A DNA stretch of 39,191 bases from DASXBJ01 sp036491755 (GCA_036491755.1 DASXBJ010000127.1:1-39191), one strand, 5' to 3'; shown: positions 24,249 to 32,311, counted from the stretch's first letter. The notes: generated from the letters alone by a model not told the origin. Translations and numbers: made by a program.

Positions 24249-24878
24249 TCACGCGCTTGGCCGAGGCTGCGCAAGGGCCGAGCGCTGCTCCCCAATGACC
24301 CGCAGCGCGGCCTCCAGCCTGGCGCGATTCTGATGCTCGTTCAGCCACCTGCTCTGTCCGGATGGATGAGGCAGCGGGATCATCACCGGACATTGGCCGA
24401 AGGTGGCGCCGACAAAGCCCTCCAGCCGGCCGGGACCGAGGAACCGTGCGATGGCCATCTGGCCGACCAGGATGACGACTTTCGGCTCGAGGAGTTGCAG
24501 CTCCGCCTCCAGCCAGTGGTTGCAGTTGGCGACCGCTGCCGGCGGCGGCCTCAGATCGCCGCTACCGGAGGGGTTGCGGCCTGGAAAGCACCGCATGAGC
24601 GCGGCGATGTAGGTCAGGCGGCGGAACTCTTCGGCGCTGGCGAAGCCCGCGCGCAGCATCCATCGGTCGAGCTCTTTGCCGGCCCGGCCCGAAAACGGCC
24701 GGCGCGACTCGCGCTCGACGGGACCCGGCGCCTGCCCGACCAGGAAAAAGGGGGCGCCCCAGCGGCCGGCGAAGGTGGGATTCGCCTCGGGGATGATGCC
24801 GGCGGCGACGCAGACCGTGCAGGCGCTGCAGGCGGACTGGTGAGCGGCGAGGGCGCTCCGACCCCTGGCCGGCGCCAC
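24249..24878 (-). CDS. Uracil-DNA glycosylase family protein (Fe-S type)
   Basis: About 209 aa. Removes uracil (or a related damaged base) from DNA to start base excision repair. Motif A is VGQAPGPVE (GEAPG type) and motif B is PLPHPSGQSRW with the conserved His. Four cysteines, CSAC at the N-terminus and two flanking the PGRNPSG region, fit a 4Fe-4S cluster as in family 4/5 enzymes. The Gln in GQAPG and the SGQSRW motif differ from textbook family 4, so substrate preference is uncertain. The frame is open far upstream, antisense to nothing but in the shadow of the upstream gene. GTG 24878, 10 nt after that gene's stop, is the reasonable start. Confidence 0.88.
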   Translation of the reverse strand: MAPARGRSALAAHQSACSACTVCVAAGIIPEANPTFAGRWGAPFFLVGQAPGPVERESRRPFSGRAGKELDRWMLRAGFASAEEFRRLTYIAALMRCFPGRNPSGSGDLRPPPAAVANCNHWLEAELQLLEPKVVILVGQMAIARFLGPGRLEGFVGATFGQCPVMIPLPHPSGQSRWLNEHQNRARLEAALRVIGEQRSALAQPRPSA

Positions 24879-24888
24879 CCGAGGCGAC

Positions 24889-25899
24889 CTAGATGACGCG
24901 CCGGAGGCGCGGGTTGGCGGCGACGCCTGGAATCCGGCCTCGCTTGGCGATGGCCCTGCCCTTGATCTCCTTGATGTCCGCGGTGAACGAAATCGGGGGA
25001 GCGCCGCTGATGGCCTGGCCCACCCCGTACGAATCGACCGGCGCGTGCGCGGATTCGAACGCCCTGATTCGGTGGGCGTCAAGGCCCCCGGAAACGTAGA
25101 TGCCGACATGCTCATGCCCTGCCTGGTCGAGCCTCGCACGCACCTCCTTGACCAGGTCGACGGTGACCTGCCCGCGCTCCTTCGGGGTATCGAGCCTGAC
25201 CCCGCGCAGCCGCTTGCCCAGCGCTTCGGCCACGCGCAGCGCCTCCTCGGCCTCGTCCTTGAACGTGTCGACGAGCACTATGCGCAGGACGTCGTCTGGC
25301 ATGTGCGCGTCGAAGGCGCGCGCGGCCTGGACCGTGTCGCCGAACAGCAGGATCATCGCGTGGGGCATGGTCCCGGAGGGCGCTTTCAGACCAGCCAGCT
25401 GGGCTCCGAGCGGCGTGGCGCAGCCGGCGCAGCCGCCGATGATCGCCGCGTACTCCATCACCGGCCCGATCAGCGGGTGGACGTGGCGCGCGCCGTACGA
25501 GATGACGCGCTTGCCCGCCGCCGCGTCGACGATCTCGCGCGCCGCGGTCGCCCATCCCGTGCAGCTGGACAGCATGCCGAGGAGGGAGGTCTCATAGACG
25601 CCGAATCGCGAGTAGGGCGCGCGCACGCGCAGGACCGTCTCGCGGTCGGTGATCGACTCGCCCTCGGCGAGCGCCCACGCTTCGTCGCCATCCTGGAGGA
25701 CGGCGCCGAGAAGGCGGAGCGCTTCGGAGATACCGCACAGGACGCCGGCATGGCTCGAGAAAAAGTCCATGGCCACGACCGCGTCGATCCCGGCCCCGGC
25801 GAGCGTGTCCCGCGCGCGCTGGAAGTACACGTCGGAGGCCGGTCCGGCGAAATAGGCGAGGAGCTCAGAGCTCGAGCTCTGCGCCGTGACCTGCTTCAT
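24889..25899 (-). CDS. pncB: Nicotinate phosphoribosyltransferase
   Basis: 336 aa. Makes nicotinate mononucleotide from nicotinate and PRPP (NAD salvage). It shows AMDFFSSHAGVLCGISEAL near the N-terminus, ISYGARHVHP, SGTMPHAMILLFGD and the PRPP-binding region VSGGLDAHRI, with SYGVGQAISGAPPISFTADI at the end. It belongs to the short NAPRTase branch (some 330-390 aa) rather than the longer E. coli type. ATG 25899 is preceded by TAATTT 8 nt upstream and no Shine-Dalgarno. A further upstream in-frame extension lacks family similarity. It heads the NAPRTase-UDG-rsmE unit, divergent from mrp. Confidence 0.92.
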   Translation of the reverse strand: MKQVTAQSSSSELLAYFAGPASDVYFQRARDTLAGAGIDAVVAMDFFSSHAGVLCGISEALRLLGAVLQDGDEAWALAEGESITDRETVLRVRAPYSRFGVYETSLLGMLSSCTGWATAAREIVDAAAGKRVISYGARHVHPLIGPVMEYAAIIGGCAGCATPLGAQLAGLKAPSGTMPHAMILLFGDTVQAARAFDAHMPDDVLRIVLVDTFKDEAEEALRVAEALGKRLRGVRLDTPKERGQVTVDLVKEVRARLDQAGHEHVGIYVSGGLDAHRIRAFESAHAPVDSYGVGQAISGAPPISFTADIKEIKGRAIAKRGRIPGVAANPRLRRVI

Positions 25900-25907
25900 C
25901 GCGGTGA

Positions 25908-25913
25908 AAATTA
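25908..25913 (-). promoter_or_regulatory. -10 hexamer TAATTT for nicotinate phosphoribosyltransferase
   Basis: TAATTT on minus ends 8 nt before ATG 25899, without a Shine-Dalgarno between. Confidence 0.5.
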
Positions 25914-26001
25914 ACAGGCAGGGTTGCCACAGGTGCGGCTTCGCGCTAAGTTCGATCCCGGTTTGGCGCGATGGCTTGGGGGAGGAAGCCGAAAATAGGG
26001 A

Positions 26002-26040
26002 GGGCCCGCCAGGGGAGTGCCCGATGCACGGCGCGGGCCC
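26002..26040. other. Hairpin in the NAPRTase-mrp intergenic region
   Basis: An 8-bp inverted repeat GGGCCCGC/GCGGGCCC encloses 23 nt. It lies about 25 bp upstream of the mrp -10 hexamer and about 90 bp from the NAPRTase promoter. No T-run follows. It could be an operator for either gene; the rest of the 180-bp gap shows nothing else I can name. Confidence 0.35.
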
Positions 26041-26064
26041 GATGAGCTCGATCTCGGCTGCCGG

Positions 26065-26070
26065 TAACAT
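26065..26070 (+). promoter_or_regulatory. -10 hexamer TAACAT for mrp
   Basis: TAACAT ends 8 nt before ATG 26079, and no Shine-Dalgarno intervenes. Confidence 0.55.
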
Positions 26071-26078
26071 CGTTGCCG

Positions 26079-27158
26079 ATGGCCAGCCCCACGTCGCAAC
26101 AGGTACTCGAGGTCCTCTCGCACATCCAGGACCCGGACCTCGGACGCGACGTGGTCAGCCTCGGCATGATCAAGGAGCTCGACGTGAGCCCCGCCGGCAA
26201 GGTGAGCTTCACCTTTGAGCTGACGACCCCCGCGTGCCCGGTACGCGACCGGTTCAAGTCCCAGGCCGAGGACCTGGTCGGCGACCTCCCGGGCGTCACA
26301 GCCGTCCAGGTCCGGATGACCGCCAACGTGCGCCCGGCCTTCACACGGCCGAAGCCGTCCGAAATCCTCCCCGGGGTCAAACAGACCATCGCGGTCGCCT
26401 CGGGCAAGGGCGGCGTCGGCAAGTCGACAGTGGCGGTCAACCTCGCTGCCGCCCTCCGGCTCACTGGCGCCTCGGTTGGCCTGCTGGACGCCGACATCTA
26501 CGGTCCTTCGATCCCCGCCATGATGGGCGAGCGTTCAGCGCCGGAGCAGGTCAACGGCCTCCTGCAGCCGATCGAGGCACACGGCCTGAAGGTCATGTCC
26601 TTCGGCAACATCTATCCCGGCGACCAACCCACCATCTACCGCGGTCCGATGGTTGGCAAGGCGATCGAGGCGATGATGGTCCAGGTCGACTGGGGGCGCC
26701 TCGACTACCTGGTCATAGATCTTCCGCCGGGCACCGGTGACGCATCGCTGACCCTGGCCCAGGCCATCCCTCTCACCGGCGTGGCGATCGTGTGCACGCC
26801 ACAGGATGTCGCCACGGACATCGCCATCAAGGCTCTGCAGATGTTCAGGAAGCTCAACGTGACGCCGCTGGGCCTCATCGAGAACATGAGCTGGTACATC
26901 TGCCCGAGCTGCGGCCACCGGCACGAGATCTTCAGCCACGGCGGCGCAGAGGGGGCGGCCAAGCGTTTGGGCGTTCCTTTCCTGGGCGCGATACCCCTGG
27001 AAGAAGGCGTCCGCGAGGAAGCAGACCGCGGCACCCCGGTTGTCATCTCGCGACCAGACTCGGCCGGCGCCAAAGCTTTCACGCACATCGCTTCACAGGT
27101 TGCCGCGCGGACGTCGATCCAGTCGTTCCGCCAGCTGCCCGTGATCAACGTCCACTAG
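26079..27158 (+). CDS. mrp: Iron-sulfur cluster carrier Mrp/ApbC
   Basis: 359-aa P-loop ATPase that binds and transfers Fe-S clusters. An N-terminal MIP18/DUF59 domain (residues 1-85; IQDPDLGRDVVSLGMIKEL) precedes the deviant Walker A SGKGGVGKST, the LLDADIYGPSIP switch and LPPGTGDASLT. The C-terminal CPSC pair (WYICPSCGH) is the cluster-binding CxxC. All key residues are present. ATG 26079 is chosen over an in-frame TTG two codons upstream because the -10 hexamer is 8 nt away. The DUF971 gene follows within 70 nt; that pair recurs in other genomes. Confidence 0.95.
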   Translation: MASPTSQQVLEVLSHIQDPDLGRDVVSLGMIKELDVSPAGKVSFTFELTTPACPVRDRFKSQAEDLVGDLPGVTAVQVRMTANVRPAFTRPKPSEILPGVKQTIAVASGKGGVGKSTVAVNLAAALRLTGASVGLLDADIYGPSIPAMMGERSAPEQVNGLLQPIEAHGLKVMSFGNIYPGDQPTIYRGPMVGKAIEAMMVQVDWGRLDYLVIDLPPGTGDASLTLAQAIPLTGVAIVCTPQDVATDIAIKALQMFRKLNVTPLGLIENMSWYICPSCGHRHEIFSHGGAEGAAKRLGVPFLGAIPLEEGVREEADRGTPVVISRPDSAGAKAFTHIASQVAARTSIQSFRQLPVINVH

Positions 27159-27223
27159 GCCAGGCGCTGCAAGATCCCGATCCGTTTCCCACCACCGTCG
27201 ATGTCGACCGGGAACGCCAGGTC

Positions 27224-27475
27224 ATGGACATCACCTGGGAAGACGGCAGGCGGTCCACTTACTCCGGCGAGCAGCTGAGATGGGCGTGCCCATGCGCAGA
27301 GTGCCGCGGCGAGGCAGGCGCTCCCGGACGGCTCTCGCGGGTCAAGAGCCTGAGCCCCGACGAGCTCCGCATCAGGGACGTGACCCTCGTCGGGCAATAT
27401 GCGCTCCAGGTCGCGTTCGAGAGCGGCCACAACACCGGCATCTACACGTTCTCGCTCCTGCGCCATCTGACTTAA
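27224..27475 (+). CDS. DUF971 (GBBH-like) domain protein
   Basis: 83 aa from ATG 27224. The core ITWEDGRRSTY and LRWACPCAECRGE is diagnostic of the small DUF971 family, often found beside mrp or fused to other Fe-S proteins. LVGQYALQVAFESGHNTGIYTFSLLRHL also fits the fold. The two Cys in CPCAEC may bind metal. In-frame codons just upstream (FPTTVDVDRERQV) look like the normal family N-terminus, but no ATG/GTG/TTG lies between the mrp stop and 27224. A CTG at 27167 is possible, so the annotated start may be short. Confidence 0.85.
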   Translation: MDITWEDGRRSTYSGEQLRWACPCAECRGEAGAPGRLSRVKSLSPDELRIRDVTLVGQYALQVAFESGHNTGIYTFSLLRHLT

Positions 27476-27508
27476 GGCAGCCTTCGGGCGCGCCGCGGGC
27501 TCTTTTGA

Positions 27509-27514
27509 GATAAT
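27509..27514 (+). promoter_or_regulatory. -10 hexamer GATAAT for the DUF3048 gene
   Basis: GATAAT ends 12 nt before TTG 27527. The spacing is slightly longer than at the other leaderless-type starts and would leave a very short leader. Confidence 0.45.
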
Positions 27515-27526
27515 CCCCGCGGCCCG

Positions 27527-29122
27527 TTGTCCATTTCCACGTCGTTGCCATCAACCGAGCCCAGCTACTCGCCGGCCCCGCCGCTGAGGCGCGTTCCCCG
27601 TCGCCGCAGAGGTTTCGGCCGTCGCGGATGGATCGCCGCCGGGCTGACGCTGTTGGTCGTTTTGATCAGCTTCGGGGCATATCTCGCCTACCAGAACACC
27701 CTTCCGACGACAGTGGCGACCAACTTCACGAACGGCCAGAAGGACGTGCCGACCGACGGTCGGGTCCTGCTCAACTTCAGCCGCCCGGTCGCGGTTGCGG
27801 CCGTGAAGGCGGCCTTCTCCATCAGCCCGACGACCGACGGCTCGATCACTTCGGTGTCCGGCGATACGCAATATGCATGGACACCCGCCAAGCCGCTGCC
27901 GGAGCTGACCACGTACACAGTCGCGATGAAGGCGATCTACGACGTCGGCCATCACCGGGTGAAGGCGGCGCAATGGAGCTTCACGACCATCATCGTGCCG
28001 CGCATCACATCGGTTGTCGGACCCGCGGGAACACCGCTCATCGACGGCGCGGAGATCGATCCCGGAACGACTCTGAAGCTCAACTTCAACGACGTGATGG
28101 AACCGATCACCATCAAGGTCACCATCGGGACGCAGATCGCCACATTGAAGTGGGCTACCGACGACCGCAGCGCAACAATATCCACGACCGGCATCCCGTC
28201 CGGGCCGATCACGCTTTCGATGGCCCCCGGCGGCCGCGACCAGTCGGGACACCTGGTGCCATCTGCATTCGCGCTGAAAACCGGCGTCTACTACCACGAT
28301 CCAGAGCACACGACTGCCCTGAAGTACCCCGCGATCATCCAGATCCCCAACGATGAGTTCGCGCGCGACCAGAACGGGCTGCAGGCCGCGGGCCTTGTAT
28401 TCGAGTACCTCGCCGAGGGCGGGATCACGCGCCTGAGCGCGATCTTCAACAATTCACCCGACCTCATCGGGCCGATGCGCTCGGCCCGATTCATCTCATT
28501 GAAAATCGCGCGCCACTACAAGGGTCTTCTTTTCCAATCCGGCGAATCCCAGGCCACGGCCGCACGGGCAGCCCAGGATCCGACTCCCCAGTTCTTCGAC
28601 ACCATCGGGTACCAGTTCCGCACCGGCGCGCGCATCGCGCCGGACAACCTGATGATCTCGGGCCCGAACGTGCAGGCGGCCGAGCAGAACTACTTCTCGA
28701 GCATCCCGGCGTTCACCCTGCCCAAGGCACGCCCCAACCTACCCGCCGGCGGGTCGCTCGGCGCCAGCATCGCGGTCGACGAGCACTACTCGACGTACGC
28801 CTACGACCCGCTCACCGGCACCTACTCGAAGACCGAGGAAGGCCATCCCTACAAGGACGCAACCTCAGGCCAGCCGCTGCACATCGAGATGCTGATCATC
28901 CTGCACACGACCGAACAGCTCCTGGATGTCGGTGACGGGCACGGCGCTCACATCCACGACTTCGACCTCGACACCAACGGCAGCATCCAGCTGTTCTACA
29001 AGGGCCTCGGATACTCAGGCACCTGGGCATCGACCGACAGCCATGGACCGCTGACGTTCACTGTCGGCGGCCAGACCGTCAGCCTGCCGCCCGGCCTGGT
29101 CTGGATCGACGTAACGCAGTAA
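27527..29122 (+). CDS. Membrane-anchored DUF3048 protein with Ig-like domains
   Basis: 531 aa. A basic, proline-rich cytoplasmic N-terminus (RRVPRRRRGFGRRGW) precedes one transmembrane helix (about 35-55), so it is anchored with the bulk outside. Residues about 60-145 and 155-240 are Big_5-like Ig folds (TDGRVLLNFSRPV, YAWTPAKPLPELTTYTV). The C-terminal DUF3048 region has FARDQNGLQAAGLVFEYLAEGGITRLSAIF, IGPMRSARFISL and GPNVQAAE. DUF3048 proteins (YerB-like) are secreted or lipoproteins of unclear function in Gram-positive lineages. The start is TTG 27527. It follows the DUF971 gene but has its own promoter-like sequence. Confidence 0.88.
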   Translation: MSISTSLPSTEPSYSPAPPLRRVPRRRRGFGRRGWIAAGLTLLVVLISFGAYLAYQNTLPTTVATNFTNGQKDVPTDGRVLLNFSRPVAVAAVKAAFSISPTTDGSITSVSGDTQYAWTPAKPLPELTTYTVAMKAIYDVGHHRVKAAQWSFTTIIVPRITSVVGPAGTPLIDGAEIDPGTTLKLNFNDVMEPITIKVTIGTQIATLKWATDDRSATISTTGIPSGPITLSMAPGGRDQSGHLVPSAFALKTGVYYHDPEHTTALKYPAIIQIPNDEFARDQNGLQAAGLVFEYLAEGGITRLSAIFNNSPDLIGPMRSARFISLKIARHYKGLLFQSGESQATAARAAQDPTPQFFDTIGYQFRTGARIAPDNLMISGPNVQAAEQNYFSSIPAFTLPKARPNLPAGGSLGASIAVDEHYSTYAYDPLTGTYSKTEEGHPYKDATSGQPLHIEMLIILHTTEQLLDVGDGHGAHIHDFDLDTNGSIQLFYKGLGYSGTWASTDSHGPLTFTVGGQTVSLPPGLVWIDVTQ

Positions 29123-29131
29123 CCGGGGGCG

Positions 29132-29593
29132 CTAGACCGTCGGCTTGCGGCGCCGCGTCGCGGTGGATCGCGCGAGCAGCAGCAGCACGTAAATCCAGAG
29201 CACGGCGGCGGTCAGGATCAGGGCCAGCATCAGCCAGGGGTCAAATCCCGGTTGCGGCACTGAGCGCACGAGGTTGAACCCGCCCGGGACGGGAGCGGCG
29301 GGCGCCTCGACGTTGACCTTTCCCGCCGGTGCCTGCGCCTGGCTCGATGCGGCGGGAGCCGGAGCCGCGACCGCGCCAGCTGGATGCGAAACCACCGGTG
29401 GAACGGTGACCGGCGGTGCGACCACCGGAGGCGGGAGCGGCGCTTGAACTGGCGGCTGGTGCTTCAGCTGGCCGTAATGGTGGCCATGGTTGCCCGGGTT
29501 GGCATCGGCGAACGCGCTGATTGCTGAGACGGGAACCATGGCGATGGATGCAAATGCCGCGACTGCGGTGGCCTTGAGGGCATTGTGCTGCAA
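29132..29593 (-). CDS. Proline-rich surface protein with signal peptide and C-terminal anchor
   Basis: 153 aa. Residues 1-30 are a signal peptide (cleavage probably near AFADA). Residues about 45-105 are a Pro/Ala/Val-rich spacer (APLPPPVVAPPVTVPPVV). Residues about 118-142 form a transmembrane helix followed by the basic tail RSTATRRRKPTV. The layout resembles a cell-wall-spanning stalk with a C-terminal stop-transfer signal. No LPXTG motif is present. TTG 29593 is preceded by an AAGGAAG Shine-Dalgarno and, about 40 nt up, a TAATCT hexamer, so unlike many neighbours this gene has a leader. Function unknown. Confidence 0.75.
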   Translation of the reverse strand: MQHNALKATAVAAFASIAMVPVSAISAFADANPGNHGHHYGQLKHQPPVQAPLPPPVVAPPVTVPPVVSHPAGAVAAPAPAASSQAQAPAGKVNVEAPAAPVPGGFNLVRSVPQPGFDPWLMLALILTAAVLWIYVLLLLARSTATRRRKPTV

Positions 29594-29635
29594 CGTGAAC
29601 TTCTTCCTTTCTGAAAACGGGCCGTCGGCGGCGCC

Positions 29636-29660
29636 AGATTACACCAGGCGCACAAGCGCC
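29636..29660 (-). promoter_or_regulatory. TAATCT hexamer and GC hairpin between trxB and the proline-rich protein
   Basis: On minus, a 5-bp hairpin GGCGC-TTGT-GCGCC (29647-29660) follows trxB, then TAATCT (29636-29641), a candidate -10 for the proline-rich gene about 40 nt downstream. The hairpin lacks a T-run. Confidence 0.35.
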
Positions 29661-29671
29661 GCGACCGCGTC

Positions 29672-30604
29672 TCAGGCTCGGGCCGCGTCCTTCAGCGAGG
29701 AGACGTACGCCGAAGCCGCCACAGCCGCGGTGGTGCCGTCGCCGACCGCCGTGGCGATCTGCTTGGTGAGCTGAGCCCGCACGTCGCCCACCGCCCAGAC
29801 GCCGTCGATGGAGGTCTGCATCCTGCCGTCGGTGATGATGTAGCCCGCCTCGTCGTGCTTCACGTGGACTTTGAACAGGCCTGAGTTGGGCACAAAGCCG
29901 ATGAAGATGAAAACGCCGCCCACCGACAGCTCCCTGTCCTCACCGTGCTGCTCGTAGCGCACCTGTTGGACCTTCTCGTCGCCGGCGATCTCCTTGACCT
30001 GGGCGTCGAAGATGAACTCGATCTTCGGGTTGGCGCGAGCGCGCTCAACCAGTATCGGCTGAGCGCGAAACTCGCTCCGCCGGTGAATTATGTACACCTT
30101 CGACGCGTATCGAGTCAGGAATTCACCCTCCTCCACGGCGGCATCTCCGCCACCGACCACGGCCAGCTCCTGGCCTTTGAAGAAAGCCCCGTCGCAGACC
30201 GCGCAGTAGCTGACACCGCGGCCCCAGAACTCCTTTTCTCCGGGCACCTGCAGGTATCGCGGGAGGCCGCCGGCGGCCATGATCAGGGCGGGCGCGCGGA
30301 GCTCCTCGCCCGACTCCAGGCGGACGACCCTGCTCAACCCCTCGACGTCTATCTCCTTGACGGGCTCGAAGTCGCGCACGTCGACCCCGAACTTGCGCGC
30401 GTGGTCGCCCATCTTCATCGCAAGGTCCGAGCCCAGGATCGACTCGAATCCCGGGTAATCCTCGATCAGCTCGGTGTTCAGGAGCTGGCCGCCCAGGGGG
30501 CCGCGGTCGACCACCACGGTGCGAAGGTTCATTCGCGCCGTGTAGAGGCCGGCTGCCAGGCCGGCCGGCCCGCCCCCGACGATGACCACGTCGTATTCGC
30601 TCAT
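29672..30604 (-). CDS. trxB: Thioredoxin reductase
   Basis: 310-aa flavoprotein that reduces thioredoxin with NADPH. The FAD site is VVIVGGGPAGLAAGLY, the redox-active CxxC is SYCAVCDGAFF (Cys near 134 and 137), the NADPH site is AVVGGGDAAVEEGEFL with HRR downstream, and the second FAD motif is VWAVGDVR. The active cysteines are intact, so this is not a ferredoxin-NADP reductase-type relative lacking them. ATG 30604 lies 38 nt after the stop of the FixX-like ferredoxin, in an M20-ferredoxin-trxB unit. No thioredoxin gene is visible nearby. Confidence 0.95.
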   Translation of the reverse strand: MSEYDVVIVGGGPAGLAAGLYTARMNLRTVVVDRGPLGGQLLNTELIEDYPGFESILGSDLAMKMGDHARKFGVDVRDFEPVKEIDVEGLSRVVRLESGEELRAPALIMAAGGLPRYLQVPGEKEFWGRGVSYCAVCDGAFFKGQELAVVGGGDAAVEEGEFLTRYASKVYIIHRRSEFRAQPILVERARANPKIEFIFDAQVKEIAGDEKVQQVRYEQHGEDRELSVGGVFIFIGFVPNSGLFKVHVKHDEAGYIITDGRMQTSIDGVWAVGDVRAQLTKQIATAVGDGTTAAVAASAYVSSLKDAARA

Positions 30605-30642
30605 TGCATCAATTGGAATTGGGGAAAGGCAGGTCCGTATTC

Positions 30643-30930
30643 CTAGCCGTGCTTGAACTGGGCTCCGTAACCCCCGCGGGGGGTCTGGCAGGCGATGTTG
30701 TCGAACGGACAGCCGATGGAGCACGCGCCGCACTCGATGCAGTTGCCAAAGCTCACCAGGTTGGTTTTCTGCTCCTCGTTCCACTCGTAGACGCCCGCTG
30801 GACAGAAATGGTTGCAGTACTTGCCGGTGCACTTGGCCGCGCAAACGTGCTGGTCGACGATCTCGATGTGAGGCCGGCCCGAGTCCTCGTTGTACTTGAC
30901 CGTGAACAGCTTGTCGGTGAGCTTTTCCAT
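30643..30930 (-). CDS. FixX-like ferredoxin
   Basis: 95 aa. Cys-rich: KCTGKYCNHFCPAGVYEW then FGNCIECGACSIGCPFDNIACQTPRGGYG. The pattern and the closing PRGGYG-x-x-FK-x-G are typical of FixX, the ferredoxin-like partner of the FixC/ETF-quinone oxidoreductase flavoprotein. A C-x2-C-x2-C-x3-C cluster site is complete, and the N-terminal Cys group is partial. No fixABC gene is in view. ATG 30930 overlaps the M20 peptidase stop (TGATG). Its usual partner is presumably encoded elsewhere, or it has been recruited to a different redox chain. Confidence 0.88.
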   Translation of the reverse strand: MEKLTDKLFTVKYNEDSGRPHIEIVDQHVCAAKCTGKYCNHFCPAGVYEWNEEQKTNLVSFGNCIECGACSIGCPFDNIACQTPRGGYGAQFKHG

Positions 30931-32288
30931 CAGCCCGCGCCGAAACGCTCCCAAACACGGCACATCAACCGCACCGTGTTGATGTAGTCGGCGGCAAGGA
31001 TGTTTTCGTTGGGGGCGTGAATGCGGTTGTCCGGCCGGCCTACGCCGACAGGCAGCACGGTCGGGGTGCCAAGGTCTGCGACCACGGCGTGCATGGGTCC
31101 GGTGGCAGGCATGAATGGCCACAGGATTGGTTCCCCGTGCATGTCTCTGACACAGTCGATCACGCTCCTCGCGATCGCCGAGCCCGGGTCTGAGCGCGCG
31201 GGCTTCTCGCCCTCTCCCGCAAGGATCTCGACCTTTTCGAAACCATGGCGATCCAGGTGCTTGCGCAGGAGCACAAGGACATCGTCGGGATCCTGGTCGG
31301 GGATCAGCCGGAAGTCGAGCTTGGCGGTGGCCTCCGCCGGCAGCACCGTCTTCGAGCCCGGACCCTGGTAGCCGGTCGTTATGCCGGCGATGTTGCAGGT
31401 GGGCAGGAACAGCAGCTGCTCGATCACCCCTTCGTGCTTCGGATCCCTGACCAGGTGCTCGAAGCCGACGAGCTTTTTGCGCTTGTCCACCTCCGGGTCG
31501 ATCTTCGCCATCATCGCGCGATCGTCCGCGGTCGGCTTGATCGCTCGGTCGTAGAAGCCCTCGATCTTGATGTTCATATCCTGGTCGCGCAGGCTGGCCA
31601 GCGCGCCTACCAGGTACATCGCCGCCGAGGGATAGATCGACGCCCAGCCGGAATGCTGGTCGAACTCGAGCTGCTTGACCCGCAGGTTGACGTAGAGGAG
31701 GCCGCGGCACCCGAACTGGATGCTGGCGCGTCCGGCGTCGTCAAACGAGCTGCCCGACTCCCACAGGCAGCCGTCGGCGTGAAGCTTCTCGGCGTGATCG
31801 TGAGCGATCTTCTCGAAAGACTTCGAGCCGATCTCCTCTTCCCCTTCGACCAGGAAACGCAGCGTCACCGGAATCTCGCCGAGCTCCTTCAGAATCTCGA
31901 CGGCATGGATGCGGGCCATCACGTCCGACTTGTCGTCCGCGACGCCGCGGGCGATGATGCGGCCGGCCTTCTCGACGGGCTCAAAGGGAGGCGAATCCCA
32001 CAGGTCGATCGGGTCGACCGGCTGCACGTCGTAGTGCTGGTAGAGCAGCAGCTTGCGCTTGCCGGCGCCCGGCACCTCGGCGTAGAGCGCCGGCATGCCG
32101 CCGGCCTCCATGGTTTCGACCCGGTCTGTGAAACGCGAGAGTCGAGCGCCGAGCCAGTCGCGCGCGGGAGTGATCGCATCGTACCCATGGTTCGAGATGC
32201 TGGGGAAGGAACACAGCTCTTTGAGGTCGTCTATGAACCGGCGCGAATGCTTTTCGATGTACGCGTCCACCGCGCTAGTCGAGATCAC
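30930..32288 (-). CDS. M20 family metallopeptidase (dipeptidase-like)
   Basis: 452 aa, the size and layout of CNDP/ArgE-type dinuclear zinc peptidases. Metal and catalytic residues are visible: YQHYDVQP (His), GVADDKSD (bridging Asp), LVEGEEEIGS (Glu pair), WESG and the late His in NRIHAPNENI. The dimerisation domain sits in the middle (about 200-310). The substrate, probably a dipeptide or acylated amino acid, is not determinable. The start is GTG 32288, 6 nt after TACGAT on minus. Upstream in-frame codons from TTG 32312 would place the start upstream of that hexamer. The gene is divergent from DUF255 with a shared promoter region. Confidence 0.93.
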   Translation of the reverse strand: MISTSAVDAYIEKHSRRFIDDLKELCSFPSISNHGYDAITPARDWLGARLSRFTDRVETMEAGGMPALYAEVPGAGKRKLLLYQHYDVQPVDPIDLWDSPPFEPVEKAGRIIARGVADDKSDVMARIHAVEILKELGEIPVTLRFLVEGEEEIGSKSFEKIAHDHAEKLHADGCLWESGSSFDDAGRASIQFGCRGLLYVNLRVKQLEFDQHSGWASIYPSAAMYLVGALASLRDQDMNIKIEGFYDRAIKPTADDRAMMAKIDPEVDKRKKLVGFEHLVRDPKHEGVIEQLLFLPTCNIAGITTGYQGPGSKTVLPAEATAKLDFRLIPDQDPDDVLVLLRKHLDRHGFEKVEILAGEGEKPARSDPGSAIARSVIDCVRDMHGEPILWPFMPATGPMHAVVADLGTPTVLPVGVGRPDNRIHAPNENILAADYINTVRLMCRVWERFGAG

Positions 32289-32294
32289 AGTGCC

Positions 32295-32304
32295 ATCGTA
32301 ACCT
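32295..32304. promoter_or_regulatory. Bidirectional overlapping -10 elements
   Basis: The 10-bp sequence ATCGTAACCT contains TACGAT on minus (32300-32295) and TAACCT on plus (32299-32304), sharing the central TA. TACGAT ends 6 nt before the M20 GTG (32288); TAACCT ends 7 nt before the DUF255 ATG (32312). Neither side has a Shine-Dalgarno or clear -35. Confidence 0.55.
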
Positions 32305-32311
32305 TGTCCCA

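Noticed and set aside
24879..25139. Extension of the uracil-DNA glycosylase frame upstream into the NAPRTase gene
   Set aside because: Ser/Arg-rich shadow sequence in another frame of the NAPRTase coding region; the first cysteine motif follows GTG 24878.
25925..25985. tRNA T-arm-like sequence (AGTTCGATCC) in the NAPRTase-mrp gap
   Set aside because: No acceptor stem, anticodon arm or D-arm can be folded around it.
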